A stretch of DNA of 64,000 bases from JBCCIM01 sp965263205. Lineage in GTDB: Bacteria > Bacteroidota > Rhodothermia > Rhodothermales > JAHQVL01. The first letter of the stretch is position 1. Every line of letters begins with the position of its first letter. The stretch lies in NCBI GenBank assembly GCA_965263205.1, contig CBDHHF010000003.1:248001-312000 (forward strand), in the 5' to 3' direction. Below the pieces are notes generated by a model. The model saw only the letters and a program-made list of their open reading frames with translations. It searched no databases and was not told the DNA's origin. The translations under genes and the position numbers were made by a program. Below are positions 55,667 through 64,000 of the stretch, piece by piece.

Positions 55667-55909
55667 ATGGGTAGACTGAAAAACAAAGAAAACAAAGACC
55701 GTAACACCATCGAGAAAGTATTGCTGGGTGGCATAGGCTCCTTTTTTCTGGTTTTGTTATTTCCCCAGGGAGTCAGATATTTCTTCCGCAATATCTTCGC
55801 CGGCATGGTACAGGCGGTTGTGACCATCGTGTTGTCTGGCTTGCTGACACAGAAGTTATTTGAGCGCATTACTGACAAACAAACCACTCCATTCGGTAAA
55901 GACACCTGA
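55667..55909 (+). CDS. small membrane protein coupled to the HerA-like ATPase
   Basis: I do not recognise a family. The 80-residue product has a basic N-terminus (GRLKNKENKDRNTIEK), a membrane segment (VLLGGIGSFFLVLLFP), a short loop, and a second hydrophobic stretch (MVQAVVTIVLSGLLTQKL). Its TGA overlaps the ATG of the HerA-like gene by one base, so the two are translationally coupled. Rarely is a HerA-family ATPase tied to such a protein, so it may anchor the ATPase to the membrane. That is inference. Confidence 0.75.
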   Translation: MGRLKNKENKDRNTIEKVLLGGIGSFFLVLLFPQGVRYFFRNIFAGMVQAVVTIVLSGLLTQKLFERITDKQTTPFGKDT

Positions 55910-57570
55910 TGCTGTCCAATCCCAACGACCGCCCTGGCAAAATCGGTATCATCACACAAGGCGCCCTGAGCAAGGGCGTAGAGATGAAACTGGATGCCTC
56001 GGTATCCATCGAGGAAGTCGTGGCCGGTACCTTCGTCGTGATACAAGGCGCGCAGTATGATTTCTTTTCGATGATCACGGATGCACGCATCGATGCGGCC
56101 AATGAAGGCATACTCTTGCATCCGCCAGGTGAGGCAGATCAGCTGTTGCGTGATGTCCTGCATGGCACGGCCACGTATGCAACCATCTCGCTAAAACCCA
56201 TGTTGATGCTCCCCAATGGCCGGCATCAGGACCTGCACGACGAAGCTCCACGCATCGTAAAAACCATCCCGTCCCACTTTTCCCTTGTAGCCCGCGCTAC
56301 CGCTGATGACGTTGCCCGCATTTTTGGCCATGAAGCCAACGACGGCGGAAAAACCTATTTCTACATGGGTGAACCACTCGGGATGGAAAACATCCCCGTG
56401 TGTATCAACCTCAAGCGTCTTGTTGAGCGCTCAAATGCTGTCTTTGGCAAAACAGGGACCGGTAAAACCTTTCTCACACGCCTACTGCTAAGCGGCACTA
56501 TCAAAAATGATCAGGCTGTCAACCTGATTTTTGACATGCACTCTGAGTACGGCTTAAATGCCCGTCAGGAAGGCGGTGGCGCCTTCGTAAAAGGCCTCAG
56601 GGAGCTCTTTCCTTCAAAGGTGGTCATCTTCTCGCTGGACCCAAAATCTACACGCAACCGGGGGGCCACACCCGACCTCGATGTTTATCTGTACGCCGAC
56701 CAGATATTACCAGAGGACATCCTCCCCCTCCGCGAAACGCTGTCTTTAAATGCTACTGCGGCGGAAAGTGCGTTCCTTGTGCGGCAGAAGTTTGGCAAAG
56801 CCTGGCTCCAAAAGATTTTGGAAACGGATGCAGAAGGAATTGAAGAATTGGCAAAAATCTGTGGCGCCAACACAAGTTCACTTGAGGCACTCAAACGAAA
56901 GCTCAGCCCGTTTATCCAGTATGATTTCTTTAGCACGGATAGCTCAGCCGGCAAACAGGACGTCATCAAGTCGCTGATTTCGTATATCGATGAAGGCAAA
57001 TCGATTGTGCTCGAATTTGGAAAGTACGACGACCTAAAAGTCTACTTGCTCGTAGCCAACGTAATCACACGCCGGCTGCGCGATGCATACGAACGCAAAA
57101 CCAGTGTGTATCTGCAATCGAAAAACGAAGCGGACAAACCCAAACCGCTCATCATCACCATCGAAGAAGCCCACAAATTCCTCAGCCCCGGCATTGCACG
57201 TGAAACACCCTTTGGCAAAATTGCGCGTGAAATGCGCAAGTTCTTTGTATCGCTCCTCGTGGTAGACCAACGGCCCAGTGCAATCGACGAAGAAGTTCTC
57301 AGCCAGATTGGTACCAAAATCGTCGCGCAGCTGAGCGACGAAAAAGACATCGGCGCTGCGCTTGTGGGCACCAGCAACGCGTCCAGCCTGCGTCAAATTC
57401 TCGCCTCACTCGACTCAAAGCAACAGGCACTCGTGCTCGGGCACGCGGTACCGATGCCCGTTGTCATCAAAACTCGCACCTACGACGAAGCCTTCTATGC
57501 CGACATGGCCGGCGACGCGCCAACCTCAGCGGATGACGCGCGCGATGAAATGAAGGACATGTTTTATTGA
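55909..57570 (+). CDS. HerA-like (DUF87) hexameric ATPase
   Basis: HerA-family ATPases are ring DNA translocases. The 553-residue protein has an N-terminal HAS-barrel-like domain (about 1-130, opening IGIITQGALSKGVEMKL), Walker A GKTGTGKT at 180-187, a DMHSEYG segment, and the Walker B-type LIITIEEAHKFL with Glu419-Glu420. The arginine-finger-like QRPSAIDEEVLSQIGTK and the LGHAVPMPVVIKTR segment close it. It begins within the stop codon of a small membrane protein. No NurA nuclease or SIR2/DUF4297 partner is next door, so a repair or defence role is not proven. Confidence 0.85.
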   Translation: MLSNPNDRPGKIGIITQGALSKGVEMKLDASVSIEEVVAGTFVVIQGAQYDFFSMITDARIDAANEGILLHPPGEADQLLRDVLHGTATYATISLKPMLMLPNGRHQDLHDEAPRIVKTIPSHFSLVARATADDVARIFGHEANDGGKTYFYMGEPLGMENIPVCINLKRLVERSNAVFGKTGTGKTFLTRLLLSGTIKNDQAVNLIFDMHSEYGLNARQEGGGAFVKGLRELFPSKVVIFSLDPKSTRNRGATPDLDVYLYADQILPEDILPLRETLSLNATAAESAFLVRQKFGKAWLQKILETDAEGIEELAKICGANTSSLEALKRKLSPFIQYDFFSTDSSAGKQDVIKSLISYIDEGKSIVLEFGKYDDLKVYLLVANVITRRLRDAYERKTSVYLQSKNEADKPKPLIITIEEAHKFLSPGIARETPFGKIAREMRKFFVSLLVVDQRPSAIDEEVLSQIGTKIVAQLSDEKDIGAALVGTSNASSLRQILASLDSKQQALVLGHAVPMPVVIKTRTYDEAFYADMAGDAPTSADDARDEMKDMFY

Positions 57571-57592
57571 GCAAACACAAGGTGTGTTTGGT

Positions 57593-57627
57593 GTTGAAGG
57601 TTTAAAGTTGCAGGTTAAAGGTTTTTT
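57593..57627 (+). repeat. dispersed repeat family B element
   Basis: GTTGAAGGTTTAAAGTTGCA followed by GGTTAAAGGTTTTTT. It lies immediately after the HerA-like gene and before the sulfatase stop (57631). A matching inverted copy is at 59176-59210, so the sulfatase gene lies between two inverted copies. Confidence 0.65.
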
Positions 57628-57630
57628 GGG

Positions 57631-59133
57631 TTATTCGATGGCGCCTTGCTCCATTAACTCGGCTTTTGATAATCTTGGGCGTTGGCGGAATTCGTTTGGT
57701 TCGCCGGTAACGCGATCAAACTCGTCGGGTGTTCTGAATTGTGGATCAGTGTCACCGCTTGCTTCTCGGACGACAGCCATGCGGGCGCGCATGGTTAGTA
57801 AAGCTTCTTCATAAGCTGCATCGCCGGCCAGATTATTCAGCTCAAAGGGATCGGCCACAACGTCATACAACTCTTCTTCTGGCCGAGGTGCCTCAAAAAT
57901 GCGCATCTGATCTGCATTAAGTCCACCGGTTTCTTTTACCAGATACGTTGCCTTGAATGCAAGTCCAGTCAATGCATCTGCAGGTGGCGTGTTGGCATAC
58001 TCAGGGAAGAAATTGCGGATGTATTTGTACTGATGCGTGCGTACCGCACGTCCAAAATCGTCGTGGTCGTGCCAGTGGTCTTCTGCATAGATAAATCCAC
58101 GAATTTCAGCGTCTGGATCCGTTAAGATCGGCGAGAAGTCTAGCCCCTCGAAATTCGCTGGAACGGAGACACCCGCAAGAGAGAGAAAGGTTGGCGCAAT
58201 ATCAACCGCACTGACCATGCTGCTGGTTGCACTGCCGGCAGCCACTTTAGCGGGCCATTGGACAAGGAAGGGTGTTTTAATACCACCGTCGTAGAGCGTT
58301 GTTTTGTCCCGCTGAAAAGGTCGGCCATTGTCGCTCATGAACAGTACAAGCGTGTTATCCGCTACGCCTTGTGCCTCGAGTTCATCCAGAATCAGTCCCA
58401 CGTACGCGTCAAGCCGGCTAATTTCGTCGTAGTACAACGCCAGATCTTTGCGCACATCGGGCAAGTCGGGCATGTACGGCGGTACAATTACATCATCTAC
58501 CGTGTGAGGCGTTTCAATAGCACCCTCCTCGTAGATCCGATGAGGATCCACAGCGGCTAACCAGAGGAAAAAGGGTTGATCGGCGGGACGATCATGTAAC
58601 AACGAAAGCCAATTTTCACAACCGCTCCCATCACCTTCAGGCGGCAAATCTTTGCCGTCTGCTGAGAGCGCAAATCCGATGGTCCCGACATCGCGAATCA
58701 CATCAAACCGATCGCGCACGTCATCACCAAGGTGCCACTTGCCAGCTTGCGCGGTCCAATAGCCGGCTTCTTTTAGTTTTTCTACGAACGTAATTTGCTC
58801 GCCCGGCAAAGGAAAGTGCAATTGCTCGGCATCGGTATTGTGTGGGTACTGCCCGGTAATGATACTGCTCCGGCTGGGGCTGCATGAACTTGTGGTTAGA
58901 AAGGCCTGGTTAAACTGCATGCCACTTGCAGCCATTCGATCGAGATTCGGGGTCTGCACATGTGGATGACCATAGGTACCAATATCATCCCATGAAAGAT
59001 CGTCAGCGATGATAAAAACCAGGTTGGGTGGTTTGGCCTCGTCTTGATCCCCGTTCTCACATCCACTTAACAAAAAACAGAACAAGCAAAGAAAGGTCAG
59101 CAGCAGACCTGTAGAGGGACGTAAAGTATTCAC
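57631..59133 (-). CDS. sulfatase lipoprotein
   Basis: Hydrolyses sulfate esters, probably from sulfated polysaccharides. The 500-residue protein has a lipoprotein signal (LFCFLLSGC, Cys25). The metal-binding start is VFIIADDLSWDDIGTYGHP, and the formylglycine motif CSPSR is at 84-88 (Cys type, so it needs an FGE-like or anSME enzyme). The catalytic Lys and His lie in AGKWHLGD, the DPH motif in AAVDPHRIY, and the FMSDNG and YDGGIKTPF blocks follow. The order fits arylsulfatase-type S1 sulfatases. An M20 peptidase lies upstream on the same strand. Substrate unknown. Confidence 0.93.
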   Translation of the reverse strand: MNTLRPSTGLLLTFLCLFCFLLSGCENGDQDEAKPPNLVFIIADDLSWDDIGTYGHPHVQTPNLDRMAASGMQFNQAFLTTSSCSPSRSSIITGQYPHNTDAEQLHFPLPGEQITFVEKLKEAGYWTAQAGKWHLGDDVRDRFDVIRDVGTIGFALSADGKDLPPEGDGSGCENWLSLLHDRPADQPFFLWLAAVDPHRIYEEGAIETPHTVDDVIVPPYMPDLPDVRKDLALYYDEISRLDAYVGLILDELEAQGVADNTLVLFMSDNGRPFQRDKTTLYDGGIKTPFLVQWPAKVAAGSATSSMVSAVDIAPTFLSLAGVSVPANFEGLDFSPILTDPDAEIRGFIYAEDHWHDHDDFGRAVRTHQYKYIRNFFPEYANTPPADALTGLAFKATYLVKETGGLNADQMRIFEAPRPEEELYDVVADPFELNNLAGDAAYEEALLTMRARMAVVREASGDTDPQFRTPDEFDRVTGEPNEFRQRPRLSKAELMEQGAIE

Positions 59134-59175
59134 AACAAGAGCAGTTTGGTGAGCAGACTATGAGTGGTCTTGGGT

Positions 59176-59210
59176 AAAAACCTTCAACCCGTAACATGCA
59201 ACGTTCAACC
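59176..59210 (-). repeat. dispersed repeat family B element, inverted
   Basis: On the minus strand it reads GGTTGAACGTTGCATGTTAC followed by GGGTTGAAGGTTTTT. It lies between the M20 peptidase stop and the sulfatase start and mirrors the copy at 57593-57627. Confidence 0.65.
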
Positions 59211-59243
59211 GCAAACAAATTTGCAGGATTTAATTGTTAGCAC

Positions 59244-60614
59244 TCAAGCTGCTTGTTTTGTCAGACGCGCCTCAGCTAATATCGTCAACAACGCCCATTG
59301 GATGCTTCGGTGACCGTCCTCATTAACCCACCATTCCATCAAAGAATGGGCATTCCCCCCCTTGCCACCACGACCGATGGTAATGGCCGGGATACCTAAA
59401 GAAATCGGAATGTTGGAATCTGTCGAAGAGACAGAAAAGGTTGACGTCCCACCAAGCAAATGGGTAGCAGCCACTGCATATTGCACAATTGGAACGTCTT
59501 TTTCAATAGCACCCGACGGTCGATTGCCAATCATATCGACACTTACCTTCAGCAAAGGCCCAGATCGCCGGACCACATTCTGCGCATTCAACGCCTCTGT
59601 AATCGCTTCATGCAACAGGGAATCCACGGCGTGCAGATAGTCCGGGTCCTCAGAACGCAGGTCAATTTCCATCCAGGAGGCAAACGGAATCGAGTTGATG
59701 GAGGTACCACCACCGAGCCGGCCAATGTTGTAGGAGGTCTTGGGCCCCTCCTCAGTAAACGCATCGGCTTTTTCTACAAACCTGCTGATGGCATCGCCCA
59801 GTGCGTGGTGCGGATTTACAAGGCCAAATGCCCCCCATGAATGCCCTCCAGGTCCCCGAAACGTGACGCGATACCGGTGTGACCCTAGCCCGCGGTGGAC
59901 GATATTACCAAAACGCCCCCCATCGATAGCCACCCATGCGTCGATGCCAGGGCCGGCTTCGCTAAACAGATGTTTAACGCCACGCAAATCGCCCAGTCCT
60001 TCCTCCCCCACGGTGCCAATAAATAATACATTCGCCTCTGTTTCGATACCCGATTGGGTCATGGCCCGTAATACAGTGAGCACCTCGATAAGGCCGCGCG
60101 AGTCATCTCCAACCCCGGGTGCATAAAGCGTATCGCCACGGACCTTCACGGTTACGTCGGTACCTGCCGGAAAGACCGTATCAAGATGGGCAGACAGCGC
60201 GACAGTGTGGTCTACAGGCTGACCTCGCCGGCCTGCTTGTCCCTTGCGTAATGCGAGTACGTTGCCGACATCATCAATCCAGACTGAATCAGCGCCGGCT
60301 TCATCGAGCAGATTTGCAAACAAGGCAGCCCGTTCCTCTTCGTTAAATGGCGGCGCGGGCGTTTCTGTGATGAGAATGTGGTCGCTCCGCGTCTGGGGCT
60401 CCAGCGCTTCAATAATTTCAAAGGCCTGCACTACCTGCATCTCTGCCCGTAGATCTCCCACATATTGCTCCAGCTGTGGGTCGAGCACAAACGCTTCCGT
60501 TGAATCATCCGTTACCAACGACGGCTCGGGCGACGACACATGGTCGTCATCGAGGCAGCCTGACAACCCAAAAGCTGCAAGCAACAGGAACAAAGAAAAC
60601 CGACGGAAATGCAT
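59244..60614 (-). CDS. M20 family metallopeptidase lipoprotein
   Basis: A zinc-dependent peptidase, probably of the tripeptide aminopeptidase/PepT-like or carboxypeptidase type. The 456-residue protein has a lipoprotein signal (LLLAAFGLSGC, Cys20). Metal ligands are His143 and Asp145 in LSAHLDTVF, Asp170 or Asp171 in GVGDDSRG, and Glu204-Glu205 in GTVGEEGLGD. The dimerisation lid domain follows (VTFRGPGGHSWGAFG). It ends in IGRGGKGGNAHSLMEWW. It starts 3 bases after the MFS gene, so the two are coupled. Substrate peptide is not readable. Confidence 0.9.
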   Translation of the reverse strand: MHFRRFSLFLLLAAFGLSGCLDDDHVSSPEPSLVTDDSTEAFVLDPQLEQYVGDLRAEMQVVQAFEIIEALEPQTRSDHILITETPAPPFNEEERAALFANLLDEAGADSVWIDDVGNVLALRKGQAGRRGQPVDHTVALSAHLDTVFPAGTDVTVKVRGDTLYAPGVGDDSRGLIEVLTVLRAMTQSGIETEANVLFIGTVGEEGLGDLRGVKHLFSEAGPGIDAWVAIDGGRFGNIVHRGLGSHRYRVTFRGPGGHSWGAFGLVNPHHALGDAISRFVEKADAFTEEGPKTSYNIGRLGGGTSINSIPFASWMEIDLRSEDPDYLHAVDSLLHEAITEALNAQNVVRRSGPLLKVSVDMIGNRPSGAIEKDVPIVQYAVAATHLLGGTSTFSVSSTDSNIPISLGIPAITIGRGGKGGNAHSLMEWWVNEDGHRSIQWALLTILAEARLTKQAA

Positions 60615-60617
60615 GAA

Positions 60618-62012
60618 TTAAGATTCTGCAGCTGGTTGTTGTGCGCTTAGCTGTACTTCCTGCGTTTTGCCACGTAAACCGTAGGCAAACAGGTGAAACA
60701 CGGTTGCCAAAACCGCAATGATTAGAAAAGCAGAGGTATAGCCATTTGTACTGTCAGCAGAAGAAGCGACAATGGCACCGATTAACGCGCCTCCCATGAG
60801 TCGGCCAAATCCTTTAAAGAGGCGAACAATTCCCTGGGCAACGGTACGCTCTTGTTCTTTTGCCTCTTCCAGCAAAATATAGCTGATCGCAGAACCTAGA
60901 ATGGCAGCCAGCCCAAATCCGATCAGCGCCGTCCCCACATAATACAGGTTCTTTTCCGGCATCAGGGTGGCAAGGACAAATGTACCCACAACCACCATGA
61001 AGGTGCCAGAGATCACAACGATCCTCGCACCGGCACGGTCCAATATCCTGCCCCACAACGGAGCACCAATGGCCAGTGCAAATACAAGGGGCATCAACAT
61101 AAACGAAGCTTCTCGGTCTCCCACACCAAACGCAACAACGGCAAAGCTCGGCAAGAACACAAAGATGGCTTCAGACATGCCTGCACCAACACTGATAAAA
61201 CAGGCAATGTTCACTTGCCGGGATGAAAACAGTCCCAGGCGTACAAACGGCGATGCAACGCGGCGTTCTATAAAAATGAACGCCGCAAAACAAACAAAGC
61301 TTGCTACAAGAAAAGGCCAGACTGCCATCGACTGCAGGCTAGCCCAAAATGCGTTAGAGTCTATTTGATTCACGCCAACGGTAATGAGCGCCAAAGCGAT
61401 ACCCAGGCTGAGAATGCCGGCAAAGTCGAGATTCGTGGTTGCCGCTTGCTTGTCCCTGGGCAATTTGACAAGCGCCCATAACCACACAATGACTGCAGGT
61501 GGAAGTGAAATCAAAAAGAGCCATTGCCAGCCGTACTGGATGAGTATGCCGCCAATCGCAGGACCAAAAATAAATGATATGCCAAATACCGCCCCTATCA
61601 GGCCAAGCATGCGCCCTCGCTTTTCGGGCGGATACAAGTCGCCAATAAGCGCACTTGCCACGGGCAAAATGCCAGATGCGCCAATTCCCTGCAGTGCACG
61701 GCCTGCCAGCACGCCCATAAACTGCTCGCTAACAACCACAACAGCCAGCCCCAGGATGAAAATGCCCATACTCCAGGTAAATGCGAAGCGCCGGCCAAAC
61801 TGATCTGAAAGGCGACTCATAAACGGCACGCCCAACTGGGTAAACAGGGTGTACATAATGAACACCCAGGCCACCGTTCGCTCATCTACCGCAAAAGAAA
61901 CGCCTATGGAACGCAGCGCTGGCCCAAGAATTGCTATATCGAGCGCAGTAACGAGTACTCCTAAAAAAAGTACCCGCATGATGCTACCGCGTCCGTCTTC
62001 TCGATTTTCCAA
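60618..62012 (-). CDS. MFS drug/multidrug exporter, DHA2-like
   Basis: A proton-driven exporter of about 12-14 membrane helices across 464 residues. Motif A-like text (SDQFGRRFAFTWS) and motif C (GLIGAVFGISFIFGPAIGGIL) mark the drug-H+ antiporter group. The N-terminal segment LVTALDIAILGPALRSIGVSF carries the membrane-embedded Asp of motif D1. It is upstream of the M20 peptidase on the same strand with 3 bases between them. A peptide-related cargo is possible but unproven. Confidence 0.9.
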   Translation of the reverse strand: MENREDGRGSIMRVLFLGVLVTALDIAILGPALRSIGVSFAVDERTVAWVFIMYTLFTQLGVPFMSRLSDQFGRRFAFTWSMGIFILGLAVVVVSEQFMGVLAGRALQGIGASGILPVASALIGDLYPPEKRGRMLGLIGAVFGISFIFGPAIGGILIQYGWQWLFLISLPPAVIVWLWALVKLPRDKQAATTNLDFAGILSLGIALALITVGVNQIDSNAFWASLQSMAVWPFLVASFVCFAAFIFIERRVASPFVRLGLFSSRQVNIACFISVGAGMSEAIFVFLPSFAVVAFGVGDREASFMLMPLVFALAIGAPLWGRILDRAGARIVVISGTFMVVVGTFVLATLMPEKNLYYVGTALIGFGLAAILGSAISYILLEEAKEQERTVAQGIVRLFKGFGRLMGGALIGAIVASSADSTNGYTSAFLIIAVLATVFHLFAYGLRGKTQEVQLSAQQPAAES

Positions 62013-62030
62013 AATCTATGTGATGGAGGA

Positions 62031-62096
62031 GGTTTAAGGTTTAAGGTTTAAGGTTTAAGGTTTAAGGTTTAAGGTTTAAGGTTTAAGGTTTAAGGG
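62031..62096. repeat. GGTTTAA heptamer tandem array
   Basis: Nine perfect copies of the 7-base unit GGTTTAA plus a partial copy, in an intergenic position just upstream of the MFS start. The inverted text TAACCTTAAACCC 45 bases downstream could pair with part of it. Copy number in such arrays is commonly variable. Confidence 0.95.
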
Positions 62097-62122
62097 ATTG
62101 AACGAACCAGCCAGACTAAAAG

Positions 62123-62154
62123 ACCTTTAACCTTCAACATGTAACCTTAAACCC
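62123..62154 (-). repeat. dispersed repeat family B element, inverted
   Basis: On the minus strand it reads GGGTTTAAGGTTACATGTTG followed by AAGGTTAAAGGTC. It pairs by wording with the heptamer array at 62031-62096 in the opposite direction. Confidence 0.6.
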
Positions 62155-62429
62155 ATTCCGAATGGGCGTCTATGCGCGCAAAACGAGTCCGTTCCGCGGC
62201 CAATTCCCCTATTCTACATTTATTATTCAAAACATTGTGATTCTATTTGCGGATTATGGCATTAACGAAACGAGATATTATATTTGAATTGCCTTGTCAA
62301 AATGTTGTGTGCCCTGTAGTTGATACCACCCAGCGATCAATAGTAGAATCAGGCAGTATAGTAGTGATGATTGCTTAGCGGGATGGGCACAACCTCCCTA
62401 AAAACATTGTTAGCACCTCGGTAAATACC

Positions 62430-64000
62430 TTGTATCAGCGCGATTCTTACGACTTGTATGAAGAGGAGCCGCCATTTGCGTCTTCCTCCAGGCAAACAAC
62501 CCTGTTGGACAGGGTTACAGCATTGACTATTGTCATTTGCGTAATTGCTATCCCTGCGTGGGTTACCATAACTTTTTCTTCCTCTGAGCCCGTTTCACAA
62601 GATTCGTACGATCAATACCTCGAAGGCAAAGGTGCCTGGGCGCGTGCCACGCTCAACAAACTGACCCTCGAACAAAAAGTCTCGCAGCTATTTTTCCCCT
62701 ACGCCTACGGCGTTTACCAGAGTTCAGACGATCCAGCCTACAAACGCCTGGAAGATCTCGTGCAACGGTTTCAGGTAGGTGGTGTGGTATTCTTTCAGGG
62801 TGATCCATTCTCGCAGGCGCAACTTGCCAACGATCTGCAGACCATGTCGAATCTGCCACTGATTACGTCGCAGGATATGGAGACAGGCGCCGGCTTTCGA
62901 CTCAAACGCACCACGCATTTCCCTTCCGCTATGGCCTTTGGGGCAACGCGGAATACCGACCTTGCGTACTCTGCCGGCCTGATTACAGCGCGAGAAGCGC
63001 GGGCGCTAGGGGTGTACCAGGTGTTTGCTCCGGTTGCTGACATTAACAACAATGCGGACAATCCGGTCATCAATATCCGTTCGTATGGCGAGCGCGCCAA
63101 CCTGGTTGCTGACATGGTAACAGCCTTTACGTTTGGGCTACAAGATGGCAATGTCATCGCAACAGTAAAACACTTCCCTGGACACGGCGATACCGCAACC
63201 GACTCACATTCCGACTTACCCATTCTTCCGTTTACACGGGCGCGACTGGATTCTGTAGAACTGGTCCCCTTCCGGGCTGCACGGGACGCCGGCATCATGA
63301 GCGTGATGATGGGCCACCTGGCCTTGCCAGAACTCGAGCCCGACACAAACATTCCGGCAACCCTCGCACCAGCCGTGGTGAACTCGCTGCTGCGCCAGGA
63401 AATGGGCTTCAAAGGGTTAATCGTATCGGATGCCATGCGGATGTCGGGAGTGACCAAGTCCTTTGGCACCGGAGAAAGCGCCGTGCGTGCCATCGAAGCC
63501 GGCGTTGACATCCTTGTCATGTCGCAAGATGAATACGCAGCGCGCGCTGCCATTCTGCGGGCAATAGAAGAAGGCCGGCTTACAGAAGAGCGCATTGATG
63601 AATCGGTGATGCGCTTGCTCATGACAAAAGAGTGGCTCGGTCTGAACAGGAACAGGCTGCTCAATCCTTCGACGACGCGGCAAATTGTGGCCACCAATTA
63701 CCACAAAATGATCAGCGAAACGGTTGCACGCGAATCGGTTACCTTGCTGCGCAACCAGGGCAACATGTTGCCGCTTAGCCAAACGTCACGGCGCGTTGCG
63801 ATTGTCACCATTAGCGACTCCGATGAACCTGAACGCGGCAAGTATTTCAACGATACCTTTCGCTCGATTGCGACCAATGCATCGGTTTCCCGCTACCTGA
63901 TCGACACCCGGTCTACCAACGACGATTACAACAAAGTACTCAGTCGCGCAAGCAGGGCCGATCTCATTATTATTCCTACGTACCGGCCATTCCGTTCAGG
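62430..64000 (+). CDS. glycoside hydrolase family 3 (beta-N-acetylhexosaminidase-like), 3' end outside window
   Basis: Exo-acting GH3 enzymes remove terminal sugars, and this type resembles NagZ/beta-hexosaminidase. The open frame starts after an in-frame stop, and TTG at 62430 (YQRDSYDLYEEE) is the only start-like codon before the first conserved block, so the start is uncertain. A membrane helix (TALTIVICVIAIPAWVTITF) precedes the catalytic domain with EQKVSQLFFPYAYG, KHFPGHGDTATDSHSDLP and the nucleophile Asp334 in IVSDAMRMSGV. At least 524 residues are in the window. The C-terminal domain is still open. It diverges from the MFS-M20-sulfatase genes, possibly all for glycan use. Confidence 0.9.
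   Translation, partial: MYQRDSYDLYEEEPPFASSSRQTTLLDRVTALTIVICVIAIPAWVTITFSSSEPVSQDSYDQYLEGKGAWARATLNKLTLEQKVSQLFFPYAYGVYQSSDDPAYKRLEDLVQRFQVGGVVFFQGDPFSQAQLANDLQTMSNLPLITSQDMETGAGFRLKRTTHFPSAMAFGATRNTDLAYSAGLITAREARALGVYQVFAPVADINNNADNPVINIRSYGERANLVADMVTAFTFGLQDGNVIATVKHFPGHGDTATDSHSDLPILPFTRARLDSVELVPFRAARDAGIMSVMMGHLALPELEPDTNIPATLAPAVVNSLLRQEMGFKGLIVSDAMRMSGVTKSFGTGESAVRAIEAGVDILVMSQDEYAARAAILRAIEEGRLTEERIDESVMRLLMTKEWLGLNRNRLLNPSTTRQIVATNYHKMISETVARESVTLLRNQGNMLPLSQTSRRVAIVTISDSDEPERGKYFNDTFRSIATNASVSRYLIDTRSTNDDYNKVLSRASRADLIIIPTYRPFRS

Larger units (their letters stand above)
62013..62429. other. 415-base gap with heptamer array, no gene
   Basis: Between divergent genes. It holds nine copies of GGTTTAA (62031-62096) and an inverted family B element (62123-62154), followed by about 270 bases of AT-rich, non-coding text. 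Promoters of both neighbours must lie here, but I could not assign them. Confidence 0.6.

Noticed and set aside
62031..62096. Possible CRISPR array
   Set aside because: The units are 7 bases with no unique spacers and no cas genes nearby, so it is a simple tandem array.

Overview
The window looks like a chromosomal segment of a free-living, probably marine bacterium of the Bacteroidota/Rhodothermota group. This is inferred from three things: the rimP-nusA-infB-rbfA-truB-ribF-rpsO-pnp order, a tandem parvulin-MoxR block, and many secreted lipoproteins with dockerin, lyase and sulfatase functions. GC looks close to 50%. I saw no rRNA, tRNA, CRISPR array, transposase, prophage or replication origin.

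Layout. 1-9.4 kb (minus): translation and RNA-processing operon, with two hairpin/U-tract terminators stacked in front of rimP. 9.4-16.6 kb (minus): nadB, prfB with a programmed +1 frameshift, a small membrane protein, a lipoprotein M1 aminopeptidase with HEAT repeats, and an aminotransferase. 16.7-18.8 kb (plus): ornithine-cyclodeaminase-like enzyme and a FAD amine oxidase. 19-23 kb (minus): rpsA with long low-complexity tails, cmk, and a LEA14-like lipoprotein. 23.2-27.9 kb (plus): TrmH-type methyltransferase overlapping a methylmalonyl-CoA mutase operon (short small subunit, large subunit, MeaB). 28-37 kb: subtilase lipoprotein, small envelope and hypothetical genes, a Cys-rich ECF sigma factor, YbjQ, and an ALDH7-type dehydrogenase. 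37.3-42.4 kb: lyase with dockerin, gltX, and an ECF sigma/anti-sigma pair. 42.5-48.9 kb (plus): three periplasmic parvulin isomerases, MoxR, CAP protein. 48.9-57.6 kb: MFS, phosphohexomutase, heme O synthase, ABC exporter, rlmN, and a small membrane protein fused by overlapping start/stop to a HerA-like ATPase. 57.6-64 kb: sulfatase, M20 peptidase, MFS exporter, and a GH3 glycosidase running off the right edge.

Two features cut across the window. First, five conserved genes (pnp, ribF, truB, the ornithine-cyclodeaminase homologue and a DUF3291 gene) each need one single-base frame correction. At least three of the sites fit loss of one base in a short homopolymer. This points to consensus indel errors more than to gene decay. 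Second, the gaps between genes hold at least four families of short, word-like dispersed repeats. Some are in inverted pairs, and some are next to heptamer tandem arrays. They never enter the genes I can recognise and are the least explained structure here.
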